Source: Arthrinium phaeospermum | Taxonomy: Eukaryota > Ascomycota > Sordariomycetes > Amphisphaeriales > Apiosporaceae | DNA: 64,000 bases | Direction of reading: 5' to 3' | NCBI GenBank assembly: GCA_006503535.1 | Contig: QYRS01000012.1 | Location: forward strand, 1,736,001-1,800,000 | Part shown: positions 1 through 11,023 of the stretch, piece after piece | Numbering within the stretch: the first letter of the stretch is position 1 | Layout: the number at the start of each line of letters is the position of its first letter | Position numbers and translations under genes: made by a program | The notes under the pieces: model-generated | Seen by the model: the letters and a program-made list of their open reading frames with translations, nothing else | Told to the model about the DNA's origin: nothing | Databases searched by the model: none

Positions 1-271
1 CTGACCCTTTTATCTAACCGGGTATTCTATTAATGGAATAATCATTATACCAATAGCATCAAGTGATCCCTTGCAAATATGCAGTACAGCATAATTTGGC
101 GGTTGCGCCACCAATTGAGGGGATATCACGCAGAGCGCATCACCACGCGATCAAAATTGCTTAGCATACTCAAACAGGTCTGAATTCAAATAGATTAATA
201 TTCCCACAAGTTCTATCTTTAATCAAAGGATCGTCTCCAAGAGCCGCCAACCAATCTCCAGCAAGGTCCAA
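1..271. other. Window edge, no gene seen
   Basis: No open frame with recognisable protein character. The stretch lies downstream of the minus-strand sulfite oxidase gene and probably holds its 3' untranslated region. Confidence 0.5.
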
Positions 272-2115
272 TCACTCCTTCGGGTCTCTGCCACCCATCG
301 CTTCCATGGCCTGGTCGTAATGCTCGTCCGTCTCCAGGTCAATCTCCAGGGGCCGAGTAATAGGGAGGATTGACATGCCTTCTCCTCGAGGAGCTTGAGC
401 CGCTGCGCAGTCAGGGGCTTCGAGCGGTTCATGCTGTAGATCTTGACGCGGTGGCAGGAAGATGTCACATGGAGGTCCCAGTTCCTGTTGGTACGCACAT
501 ACGTCAGTCAGTAAATAAGCATTCTCATTTTCGGCGGTCCATTCGGGAACCAAACTTCAATCAGAAGTAGGTATGTATATATAACGTACCATGCGGAGCG
601 GACAAACGTCGGCTGCGTGTTCAGGGCGTTGTCCCAGCACCGCACGCAGAACTCGAGCCAGCCCTCGGCGTCGACGGGCATGTCAATCTCCCACAGCCGC
701 CAGCCGTGGAAGTACTTGGTCGACATGTTCTCGGGCGGGACCTCGTACCAGACGGAGCCGCCGTCGCCCGAGACCTCGACGCGGACGGGCCAGCGGCCGC
801 CGCCGCTGTAGGCCCAGCCCTTCAACTTGACCTTGCCGTCGTGCACGATCTGGTCCATGTCGGCGGGCGACATAATGGCCGACGAGACGGGCATGTCCTG
901 GATGCTGAAGCCGTTGCTGTACATGGCGTTCTGCTTGCCCACCTGCGGCGTGTAGTAGAGGTACTCCTTCTTTTGCACTGGCGCCTGGCTGGGGCCCCGG
1001 ATACCCTTGATCTGGTACAGCCACTTGCAGCTGCGCGCGCCGATGTAGCCGAAGACGACGGTCCGCAGGGGGAACCCGTGGATCTTGGGCAGCGGCTCGC
1101 CGTTCATCTCCCAGGCCAGCAGCACCTCGTTGGCCTTGACCTTACGCCACGGCACGCTGACGACGTAGTTCATGGCCTGGCCCTTCTTGAAGTACGTGTC
1201 GGCGCCGTAGAACTCGAGGTTGTCGGCGCCGTCGACGAGGCCGCCGCAGTGCTTGATGACCTTCTTGAGGCTGACGCCGGTCCAGACCGCGTTGCCGATG
1301 GCGCCCTCGGCCCAGGGCGCGTTGATGAGCTCGTCGCCGTCGCCCGGGTAGACGCCGATCTGCTCCATGCGGCGCGTGCCCGAGCACTGCAGCGTCACCG
1401 TGTTGGTTTGCCGCGGGAAGAGCTCCTCGTTCTGTAGATCGGCCAGAGTGAGACGCTTGGGGTTCTTGACCAGCCCGGAGATGTCCAAGGTGTACTCTTG
1501 GGGGTCTATCTCGGGAATGCCTCCATGATTGCGAACGAAATGGGTGTCGTTGGGAGTGATCTCCGTCTCCACCAGCCGTTCCTGTTCTGAAGATCAATAA
1601 ACACGATTCCATCTCGCTAGTTAGGACCGACTTCGATCATTGATCGTGCTTACCCGTGGGCTTTCGCCGTTATAAGGGAATTGGAGCACGTGGAGCATGT
1701 CCGCGGCCTTCTCCTTTTTCACGTACTCCCAGCTGATATCGGGGACCTTCTCCAGGGTAGGCCCCATGGCATAGTGGTACTGCTTCCACCGCTCTCCCGT
1801 GAGAATGGGGTTCGACTTGGGCAACGGCTGCAATTGAAACTCGGGCGGCTGGCAAAACCATCAGTCAGCATCTTGACCATGGTGGTACATCAAGAGAGGT
1901 GTACTGACGACTGGGAAGTCGTATTGCTTCAAGATCTCGGCCGCCCGCTTCTTCTTCTCCGGGTACTTCTCCCACTCAATATAGCCCTTCCATCCCTTCC
2001 GTTCTTCTTCGAATACGGGCGGCTCGCCCTTGGGTCGGAAAGCCAGCGCGTTTGGTTCAGCGGGTGCCATCGTATTTCGATCGCAATCGCTATCTGACTG
2101 ATTTTGGTCTGACAA
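272..2115 (-). CDS. Sulfite oxidase (molybdopterin enzyme), frame broken near C-terminus
   Basis: Predicted to oxidise sulfite to sulfate with a molybdenum cofactor. Exons on the minus strand are 2115-1909, 1848-1654, 1581-590 and 484-272, with GT-AG introns. The first conserved residues (MAPAEPN) begin at 2070, so that ATG may be the true start. The Moco domain shows the catalytic cysteine in QCSGTRR and the blocks YPGDGDELINAPW, IHGFPLR and GYIGARSCKWL. A C-terminal dimerisation domain follows, with WDLHVTSSCHRVKIYS at the start of exon 4. No cytochrome b5 domain is visible. In exon 4 the frame breaks at about 376-380, where minus-strand GAGAAGGCATG lacks one G. The frame ending at 272 carries the expected ending (PITRPLEIDLETD to GGRDPKE), whereas the unshifted frame runs to 223 with unlike sequence. 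Restoring one base makes the exons sum to 536 codons. Family call firm; whether the break is biological or an assembly error is open. Confidence 0.88.
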
Positions 2116-3530
2116 TAGTGAGAATGTCCAAGAACTCGGTCTAAGTATCCCCGGGAAAGATCAATCGGTTTCGGAAGAATCGCATCTCGAGCGGCCGCAC
2201 CGTTCGTGGCACCTCGTGGCCGAAACCCACCATTAGATCTGGGCCCCATCTTCCCCCTGGTCAAATATACACCATCATGACGTCTACAATCCCAAAGTGG
2301 GATTGCTCGGTGCTTGTCACTGCCAACAAACCACCTCTCTCCATCGTCTGCCAACTAACAACTGCAATGCAGCTCAATCCACCTGATTGATGCATTACAA
2401 GTTTCGCGGGCCCAGTCTTCGTTGTCATTGGTGTAAGCTCATTGGTGTGGACTCTTTAGAGCGACACGATCTCGGATTGGTGTTGCTGCGCTAGGAACGA
2501 AGATTCCGGCCGCCATGCTGATGGAGTTCCGCCTAAGAAAGCCTAAGGCTATTTTTACGGGTGGGGAAATCGGCAGTTGGCCGGCCTGCTCAGTGGAAGC
2601 CAAGCTTTCAACGCGAGATCTGTAGGAGCTTATCTTCAATGGTATTGGAACACCACTGGACTGGTCTCGATTGCAATTGACAGCTGGTCGCCGCAATATT
2701 AGCAGTTTACTGAGCACTCGAAGCACCGGGGAGCTCTACGTTCGGACTTCTTCTCTTCCCCAACTCAATGAGAGCCAGTCTTTCTGCGCTATCTGTGGTC
2801 GTGTGGTCTCGGGGCAGGTTCGGCGTTCTCTCGGGATCTAATTGAAGCTGGTTCAATTCAGCTGTGACGCTCAACACCGTTCGCTAGAGGTTTCAACCGC
2901 TTGTCAACACAACACGCAGATGATGCCAGCCAAGGGCACACATCAATTCCAGCCCTGAAAAGGCGAGCTTCAGTTGCCCAATTAGAAGGTCTTAGCTTAC
3001 GCTTACCGATGTTGGAAATACGATGGGCTTTGCGAAACGGGTCAACAGGCAGATGCATTCGGCTGGTGTTCATGTCGATGCGTCACACGATTGTAGGACA
3101 CTCTCTTTATAGGACCGCTTTACCTCTGCGTGGTATTCACGCCCTTTGGAGAAGAGTTCATACCAAGGATCAAGAGAGACTGGATCACGCCCTTGATGTG
3201 GCCGAACCATCCAGCGTGATCCTCATCCCTCGCCGACGCTGCCGCCACGTGAGCTGGTGCGCTATCCATACGGGCCGTTTATCCTTCCATCGGCATCCAT
3301 CCGGTTGATCGTGGCACAAGTACGGCGGGAGTGGAGGCTGGCAGAGATCATTCAGGGCACTTCAGGTCCACAGTGACAAGACTGCTGCTATCATCTGGTT
3401 GTCGTCTTGGTTGGCAGGTCCAAGGTTCGACCGCACGCCATGAAAAAAGGGGCGATAGGACAATTGACCAAGCCCATTCATATCTGGTGCAACGTAGAGA
3501 AGGCCATGTCCGCTGACATTGCCAAATCAA
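2116..3530. other. Intergenic, no gene recognised
   Basis: Upstream of the sulfite oxidase gene. The few open frames here are short and have no protein-like composition or splice continuity. It probably contains the promoter of the minus-strand gene on its left part. Confidence 0.5.
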
Positions 3531-5000
3531 GCCCCTTATTTAACTTTTCTGTTCCCCTGGTTCGCAACAACGTTTCTGGGTCGTTCAGGATCGAGCGCCA
3601 CGAAAAACGATCACCCCAACCACGAATACGTTCTACCGATCTCTGGTTCCAATATATGCCCTGTTAGCTGAGAGGTCCAGTACCGGAGTCACCCAGATTG
3701 GATGTCATACACTAGATGGTCGAGTGGTAAAACACTCGGCAATCGAGGGTCTGCTTTCAAATCTATTTTTTTTTCACGTTCTTCCGATCTCTGGTTCCAA
3801 TATATGCCCTGTTAGCTGAGAGGTCCAGTACCGGAGTCACCCAGATTGGATGTCATACACTATGGTCGAGTGGTAAAACACTCGGCAATCGAGGGTCTGC
3901 TTTCAAATCTATTTTTTTTTTGTTTCGCTCTTGGCTTCCGTCGCCAAAGGCCCCTGGTTCGAAACACCTTCTTGACCACCACCAGACTATAACCTCAATC
4001 ACAAATGCCACCTCTCGATAGCATTATACAGTATGCGCACACCATGCGAATTGTATCACCCAACTATATTGGTAGAATAGATGAATACTTTAAACAAAAG
4101 ATGGGATGCTTAAATTATGGAATGGTATGATGTATTCGAGGTGCCCAAATAGGGTGAAATCACGAGTGTCATCGTCGGACGATGCCGTCGCTCTTGAAGG
4201 GATGATGTAAATTGGTATGGCAATTTCACTGAACCGTTATCACCTGCACTAGGGAAGAAAAATTCATCTATGCGTATCGTGCATTCTGCATTCTGCATCG
4301 ATGCGAATAATGGGTATTCCAGCTCTGAACTGACAACGCCGCCTCTCGAGCCTTCAAACCTTGCCAATATATGTCCTATTAGCCTAGAGGTCCAGTACCG
4401 GAGTCACCCAGATTAGATGTCATGCTACTAGGTGGTCGAGTGGTAAAACACTCGACACCGAGGGCTGCTTCAAATCTATTTTTTTTTTTTTCCTCTTGGT
4501 CCATCGCCAGTGGCCCCTGGTTCCCATCAACCTTCCTGAGCTGATCTCCACATCAGACAACCACCTCAACCACGAATACCACCCCTTGGGCTCCAAACCT
4601 TGCCAATATATGTCCTATTAGCCTAGAGGTCCAGTACCGGAGTCACCCAGATTAGATGTCATGCCACTAGGTGGTCGAGTGGTAAAACACTCGACACCGA
4701 GAGGCTGCTTCAAATCAATTTTTTTTTTTTTTTTTTTTTTTCAATCTTTTTTCTTTTCACTCTTGGTTCTCGTCGCCACCGCCCTCTGGTTCGCGACAAC
4801 CTTCCTGGGCTGACCACCCTATCAGACGCATCTCAACCACGAATACCACCCCTTGGGCTCCAAAACCTTGCCAATATATGTCCTGTTAGCCTAGAGGTCC
4901 AGTACCGGAGTCACCCAGATTAGATGTCATGCCACTAGGTGGCCAAGTGGTAAAACACTTGGTGACCGAGCGACTGCTTCAAATCTATTTTTTGCCCATT
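3530..5000. repeat. Degenerate repeat array related to a tRNA-like sequence (5 copies)
   Basis: Five related units, with cores at about 3631-3774, 3780-3921, 4351-4491, 4568-4741 and 4830-4993. Each contains, in order, CCAATATATG, GTCCAGTACCGGAGTCACCC, a hairpin CGAGTGGTAAAACACTCG (CAAGTG/CACTTG in the last copy), TTCAAATC and a T tract of 7 to over 20 bases. Shared flanking text (CGAATACCACCCCTTGG, CCCCTGGTTCG) suggests a longer unit of about 240 bp. The GGAGTCACCCAGAT block is also inside the tRNA-like locus at 5284-5366, so the units look tRNA-derived. The plus strand has an A-box-like TGGTCGAGTGG, a weak B-box-like TTCAAATC and a poly-T terminator, consistent with a pol III unit or SINE relic. 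No coding capacity. Confidence 0.75.
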
Positions 5001-5283
5001 CCCGTCGCCAATGTCAAAAGGTTGCGCACCTTAATGTCAAGACCAACTGTTCGAAACCACACAGCAGCACGACTTTTTTTGTTTTAGCAATTGAATCAAT
5101 CACCTTTTTATTCGAATGCCATCGGGCAAAAAGGATGCACATGGCCAAAAATAACTTCATATCATATAGAAGGCCGGCAAAAAACAGTTCGCACAGCCGT
5201 AGCCTACTACATCTGCTTCCCAATACAACGAATTGCAAGGGATAAATCTCTCGAGTTTTACTCGTGAGGAAGCATATAGTCAC

Positions 5284-5366
5284 GCCCCCGACGCGGATTC
5301 GAACCCCGAGTCTTCTTCACCGGAGTCACCCAGATCAGACGTCATAGCCAACTAGACCACCGAGGA
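5284..5366 (-). tRNA. tRNA-like gene or pseudogene, isotype uncertain
   Basis: Read on the minus strand, 5366-5360 (TCCTCGG) pairs with 5291-5285 (TCGGGGG) as a seven-pair acceptor stem including wobbles. The D arm GTCTAGTTGGCTATGAC matches an A box, and the T arm CGGGGTTCGAATCCGCG holds a perfect B box GGTTCGAATCC. The anticodon region is about nine bases too long, and its stem (TCTGA against GAAGA) pairs only partly, so it either carries a short intron or is degenerate. The D arm and anticodon-stem 5' half resemble fungal arginine tRNAs, but no anticodon can be assigned with confidence. Confidence 0.5.
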
Positions 5367-6370
5367 CCGCTTGCTTCTTGGAAGAAAAAGTCGTTTGTTG
5401 GGTTTATTAGGTGACCTCGGTTCTAGTTCCCGTTTGTTTGGCTGGATAAGGCGTATCAGTGGAATAAACAGGTGCATTGGTGGGTGCATGGGACTTGGTG
5501 GGAGAGTGGTGTCCAGGCAGAAGTTGCTCGCGTTGTTGTTTGGTATCTGATCAGCTCATAGAATGTGCAGTACCAAGTGAATGCAGGTAGGTTGCGTGGT
5601 GAAGCTACTCAATTGCCAGCTGGCTTGGCCCAAGTGTGTAGCCGAGAATAGGAGCCAAAAAATTCTCCGGAGATGAAAGGGGGATCTGATGTGGATTCTG
5701 GACTGACAACTCCTGCCCAGGAAAGACTTGGGGCTTGGGCACACAAGTACACGAAAAGAGCCGTGCAAGCCCAGTGATGGTAGATTGCCTGCAAGCAGGG
5801 TCATTGGGTCCGTACATATTCGGGTTCGGCGGGATCACCAAGGCAAGCTTGCTAAGTGTGCTCTGGCAACTGCCGTTGTTGTTGGGGCCTTGTGAATCGC
5901 AGGCTACAAGCATCAGCATACCATTGTGAAGACGGCTGGTGAGACGAAGGCCAGCATAGAGAAGTTCCTCAACACTCATGTACAGAGCCATCGGCACTGG
6001 GGTCGACACCAGGTGGTGCCGACACGATGGCAAGTCTTCGAGAACGCAGCAGCGGACCTCGTTCCTCCCCAAGTCAAGGAGGCAGTAGACAAGATCCCTC
6101 AATTCCAGAACCCGTTCGTGTTTCGATACATATCGTATTGTTGCTTTCTAACATCAATCAGATCGATGGTAGCATTGGTTCTGGGCGACCTGGATTGAAA
6201 ACCACGAAGACTAGAGTCATCTCCTGTATTAGTCTTCGGGCTTTCCGCTTGCGAAGCTTGACACAAGGTGTCACATAGACACTCCAGAAGATGGCTTGGA
6301 CCTTCCAATTGCACAGACACACTTGTATCAGTGAAGTGGTATCATTGGCACGCATATATAGCAATGTGCA
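5367..6370. other. Intergenic with one doubtful open frame
   Basis: A minus-strand frame at 5605-6102 (165 codons) has two similar cysteine-containing segments, SCQSTLSKLA and ACRQSTITGLA, and an ending CTC motif. It could be a remnant of a small secreted protein. It lacks a convincing start, signal peptide or splice structure, and I do not call it a gene. Confidence 0.3.
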
Positions 6371-6490
6371 TAGCAGAACGTAGCAGAACGTAGCAGAACG
6401 TAGCAGAACGTAGCAGAACGTAGCAGAACGTAGCAGAACGTAGCAGAACGTAGCAGAACGTAGCAGAACGTAGCAGAACGTAGCAGAACA
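6371..6490. repeat. Perfect 10-bp tandem repeat, 12 units
   Basis: TAGCAGAACG is repeated head to tail, eleven perfect units plus a twelfth ending in A instead of G. The repeats are identical, so the array is young or actively homogenised. It lies just downstream of the 3' end of the broken desaturase gene. It is not a telomere motif and has no coding significance that I can see. Confidence 0.95.
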
Positions 6491-6646
6491 TAACCATCAA
6501 TCACAAGAATGCTCGTGCATCTCCTCAAGTCATAGTAGCAAGGCACTTGTAACACTCGCCCATACTTCTAGACCAGGAAAGACGTCGTGACGCCCAGGAA
6601 ACAGCAGGCCGCGTATATCAGATCATTCCCGAGAACCAAGAACCCC

Positions 6647-7632
6647 TCAGTTCTTCTTCCCGCCCTTGCGGTTCTTCTTCCAGCTGTCGATGCCGTCCTG
6701 CACCATGGCCTTGCCGTCGCCCGCCTTGCGGCGCCCGCGCTCCTTGACCTGGTGCTTGTCGGCCTCGTCCTGGAGGTCGTCGATGACGTCCTTGCCGACG
6801 CTGGTGCCGTTGGCCCAGTCGAGGAAGCCCATGGGGCTGAAGTTGCCCCGCCCGCCGCTAGTGCGTCGCCGTGCGCCGCGCGACGCCGCCCATGACGATG
6901 CCCGGCACCGCGCTGTAGCCCGACATGGCCAGCGTCTCCTCGACGGTGGTGAGCAGCGTGAAGAGGAAGTAGGTCAGGTGCGGGCGCACCAGCAGCCGGC
7001 AGGTAGACGGGCAGGATGCGGTGCAGGACCAGCGGCAGCGGGTGGTCCGCGTAGGCCATGAGGGCGTAGGGGGCGCCGCGGTGGGCGGCGTGCGCGTACC
7101 GGTTGTGCAGCGTCGCGGCCGACCCGCCGAGCCGGCGCGAGTGCAGCAGGTCGCGGTGGATGTAGTAGGTCAGGACCTCGCGCGCCGTGTAGAGGGTGGC
7201 GACGTGCTTGATGATGTGCCAGGGCAGCGGCAGCGCCGTCGAGGTCTGGAACAGGGGCTCCTGGAGCAGGACCGTGGCGCCCACCGACAGGCCGGCCTGC
7301 ACCGCCGTGACGATCAGGAGGTTCGCGGCGGCCAGGCCGACCTGCTTGGCAGGGCGGCCGCATCGCGCCGGGGAGCGACTGTGTCCCGGAACTTGATGGA
7401 CTCGGCCAGGCTTGGCACCCCGGCATCGAATAGTAGGAAGAGCAGGGACGGGAGCACCAGAAGACTATGCGGACCGCCAAGGTCCCGAAGAGCTCAATCT
7501 TCAGGGGCGAGTGCGACAGCACCAGCGTCGTCCAGGTCATGTAGAAGAACAGCAGGTTCATCGAGGTCGACCATGATGTCAGCATGGCGCCGCGAAATAG
7601 GACACGATCGGCAGGGACAGGATGAAATCCAT
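6647..7632 (-). pseudogene. Sterol desaturase / fatty acid hydroxylase family gene with five frame breaks
   Basis: The minus strand from ATG 7632 to the stop at 6647 encodes a membrane desaturase-like protein of about 328 residues, but only in pieces. Recognisable in order are MDFILSLPIVSYFA, LLFFYMTWTTLVLSHSPLKI, GLSVGATVLLQEPLFQTS, the histidine motifs HRDLLH and HNRYAHAAH, TLLTTVEETLAMSGYS and GFLDWANGTSVGKDVIDD, ending in a Lys-rich tail. Frames change near 7587, 7458, 7349, 6997 and 6860. The first three look like loss of one base, the last two like gain of one or loss of two. Without these breaks the length is a multiple of three. No premature stops occur inside the correct frames. Either a recent pseudogene or a locally poor assembly; this family is normally an ER enzyme using a di-iron centre. 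Confidence 0.75.
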
Positions 7633-9056
7633 CGTGAATAAGCAATTTGAAGTTAGGACTGGGTTGGCTTCAAAAACACAAACTGTATATAGTGTTATCC
7701 TGAATGCTCCTCAATCCTATGGCCAATTGCACATGAAATATGACTTGCATCTTTCCTTTGCTCAACCGACTCCCCGCGCGCGCTGCCTTGTTTCTCATGA
7801 ACCTGTCAATCAGCCTGGCCGCAGTATGACGTAGCGATTTGACAACCTCAGCTGGCGATGGAGTAAGCGACCACACCCCTGCCGTATACATAGTATTTAC
7901 GGAGTAGCGGCGCATTCATTGCTTCTCGACATCTGCAGAGGATCAGCAGCCATCAGGCTTAACCTCCGAGAGAGCGAAAAGGAATTTGAATTCCATATAA
8001 TCCTCAATGTGCGCATGAATGCATGATATGATCCCTTTTCACTTTTGTCGAAAAGTCAAGCCCAGACCCTGTCGGGCCGGACCATTCCAATTGCCGCCGT
8101 ATCGTGAGCCAAGCGGCGGCGATAGGCGTTACAGGCATTGCCGATTGCGAAAAAGCCCCTGCGTAGATCAGAAATGTTTCAACGGTATATCTGTTCGTCT
8201 CTCCTTTTCTGACGAGACGAGGTAGTTAATCGTCTGCCATTGACGAAAAGCATAAGCGAGCCAAGCTTTCGAACTCCCTCTTCTCCCAGCTGCCAGGTGG
8301 GTTCGGTGGTGCTGGCGAACGCGAACATCCCCTCTTGTCGCCAGCAAATCAATCAATTGGTTCGTGGACCCTGCTGCCGGCAAGCGGTTTGGGCATGCTC
8401 TGGCCCAGCGATAGCGGGACTCGGGGCTATATTTGGAGCTCGTACCAACTGCCCTGCCCGCTTGCCGCTGGCGCTGGGCGGCAAAGTCTCCCGAACCATC
8501 GACCCGTCAGTTTGGTTACCAAGTAAGGGCTGATATCCACTAAGAATGCCATATCAATGGCATGTAGTCAACCTGTTGGCGGTTGCGAGTATCGATATCA
8601 CGTCTATCGTCAACTTGCATGTCAATTGCGCATTGCGCACATCTCAGGCGCAACCAGGGACTACGTTGTCCCAGCAATCGAGTGCGGAATAGAATCATGC
8701 GCTCTTTACTGAGTGGAGCTTAGGCTTTTAATTAGTCCGCGATGCATGTCTTTATAATTCCGCTGCTTATTTCAAAGGCTTTAGGTAGTTGCACGCAGCC
8801 AAATAAGAAAGCGGCTTTCCAAACGTCAGAACTGAGGGGGCGCTGCCTTGGGCGACTCGCAAGCATGGGGTGGCTGGCTGTCCGAGCAAAATCAAGGACG
8901 ATCGATGGCCCCCGGAGTGTTTTGAGAGCACATAAAAGGCATTGCTTGCGGATCTTGGGAGGGCTTGACCGTTTTAGACCCTGACCGCCAGAACTTGCCT
9001 TGGGCAGCATTTGTTCTGTGTCACGACAGAGAAAAGACAGTTGGGTTTTGCTCATT
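7633..9056. other. Intergenic, no gene recognised
   Basis: Upstream of the desaturase-like gene. Short open frames on both strands lack protein-like character and I see no splice-linked exons or RNA genes. Confidence 0.5.
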
Positions 9057-9057
9057 G

Positions 9058-9432
9058 GATAGGCAGGAGAAGAGAGAATACAGAAGATGTGATCAGGATG
9101 CCACTAAGCGAGAATCTCACGAATTATCGCAATGCAGTGTATTTTCAATATCCGTATGCTTTGTGGTAATACCTTGGCCTTCCTCAAACAGCGACGAGCT
9201 CGCATCTGTCAGAGCATGTGGGGGTGGCCATGCAGGGGTCACCTGATAGGCAGGAGAAGAGAGAATACAGAAGATGTGATCAGGATGCCACTAAGCGAGA
9301 ATCTCACGAATTATCGCAATGCAGTGTATGTTTCAATATCCGTATGCTTTGTGGTAATACCTTGGCCTTCCTCAAACAGCGACGAGCTCGCATCTGTCAG
9401 AGCATGTGGGGGTGGCCATGCAGGGGAGTCAC
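9058..9432. repeat. Direct tandem duplication, 187-bp unit, two copies
   Basis: A segment beginning AGGCAGGAGAAGAGAG at 9061 is repeated at 9248 and runs to CATGCAGGGG in each copy (about 9234 and 9425). The copies differ by only a few small indels, for example TGTATTTTC against TGTATGTTTC. The unit is probably too short to trigger RIP, which fits its lack of C-to-T decay. Nothing coding is apparent. Confidence 0.92.
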
Positions 9433-11023
9433 CTGCAGCGCAGCAGCCAGGGGGGATCGCTGCAGCGTTGGCCCACTGTCCACTCGGGCCCCAGTTTCGA
9501 TCCCCGTCGGCTCTCCTATTCAGGTACAATCTCCAGGGTCTTAGAGGGGGCCCGGGCCCCCATCGATAACTGATAAGGCGCTTTTCCGTTAATCCCCAGG
9601 TACATGATGCTTGATCGCTTTTTCTGTTGTGGTGTTCCGGGCCATCATTTGCTGAGGGATCCTGCGCATCCGTTGGATTTGGAGGAGCAAGAGGAATGAT
9701 GAGTGAGCAACCAACCACATTCTCCAGTCGCCTGTGGTTACAGTCTCATTTAAGAGACGGGCGCCTGCCCAGCGCACTAGGCCTACTAGAGATGTCGCAC
9801 GGAGCCCCCAAATTTTAAGCAACGAGAGAAGATCTCTGCGTGCATCACACTACGGCAGCTATTGCCCACCTGCTGCTGACGGACCCGATGTCACTGCATC
9901 AATTTGCTGGAGCTGCTGCGCTCTGATTTGACCATGGAGAGATTGGACCGGGGCAAATCACAGCTCTCATCACCATAGTTTTCTTTTCTCCCTCTCTCAC
10001 TCACCCTCTTTTCGCTCTGTCCCTCCTCGGCCGTTTCTGAGTATGTCCGTAGTAAGACCAAAAGGAGAGTGACAGATAGACAGGTGACAGACAAGCCTCT
10101 GGCCTCTTTGGCAACCCCTCGAAACGCAACCATCCCACCCCCGCTGCTTTTATTAGAGTGCGCGCAAAGAGTCATGCCATACTTACCCCAAAGCTTGACG
10201 AGGTGTACCGTGTTACCGCAAATGGACTGACTGACTTTGAGCGAGCCCAAACCAAAACCAACTTCCGACGGCCGCCAGCCTGCCAGAGACGTATTGTATG
10301 TACATGCATGCAGGCCTACATTGCGATTACCACCCAGGTGCTGTTTGAGGAACATCCAGGTTTCAACATAACACCATTGCTACCTACCTACCGACTCATT
10401 ACCTACCGTTTCTCCTAGTCGCGCTCTCTATCTCTCTCGCGCGCGCGCCCCCTTCGCGCTCTTTTCTTCTGTTGTCTTTGTCTTCTAGAGTCCCCACCCG
10501 CAATTCGAAAAAAGCGAGCCAGTCCAACGCCGGCTGCGATCTATAAGCCGCCCGAACTGGTAGTCTGGTTGTTGGTGTCCGGATTGGATCTTGGGCGCTT
10601 CGCCCGAACCGAAACAAAGTCGCAGTCTGGCACAGCCCAAGGCCCCCAAACCACCCCCCAAGCTGCAGGTCGATCGATCTATTTTCAATTAATTCCACCC
10701 GCAGTTGCTTATTGCGAACCCTCGTAACCTGCGACAATTGGGAAACAGGGAGCTCCATTGAAAAAAAGACGCAGGTACTACCTGGTAGGCAACCTGGTAG
10801 GACAGGCTACCCGCCCTCCAAGTTCCAATTAGGCAAAATCTGTTCGGTCTTTACGTACTTGGAGTCGACCGAAACCGTACCGTCGCGTTCTTTGGCACCA
10901 CCGCCTTGCGTTCGGCTCGCCCTTCGTCGAGTTACATTGGTACCGTCAGCAATCAGCCTACCTGCTGCCCACGCCTGTCCTTGTGTGTGCTGCCCGCCCA
11001 GTCGGACGGTCGGCTGTCCGGAC
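9433..11023. promoter_or_regulatory. Long CT-rich upstream region of the hydrolase gene
   Basis: No gene seen. The stretch 10400-10480 is a pyrimidine-rich CTCTCTATCTCTCTCG / CGCGCGCGCC tract of the kind often found in long fungal leaders. An open frame precedes the ATG at 11024 in the same frame, but it has no conserved character. A GAATGATGAGTGAGCAACC motif at about 9693 resembles the arm of a small element at 45.4 kb. Confidence 0.4.

Noticed and set aside
6371..6490. 10-bp array as telomere or CRISPR
   Set aside because: Motif unlike TTAGGG, no spacers, internal position in a eukaryotic sequence.
9891..10355. Minus-strand 154-codon open frame
   Set aside because: No conserved character; lies in the CT-rich upstream region of the hydrolase gene.
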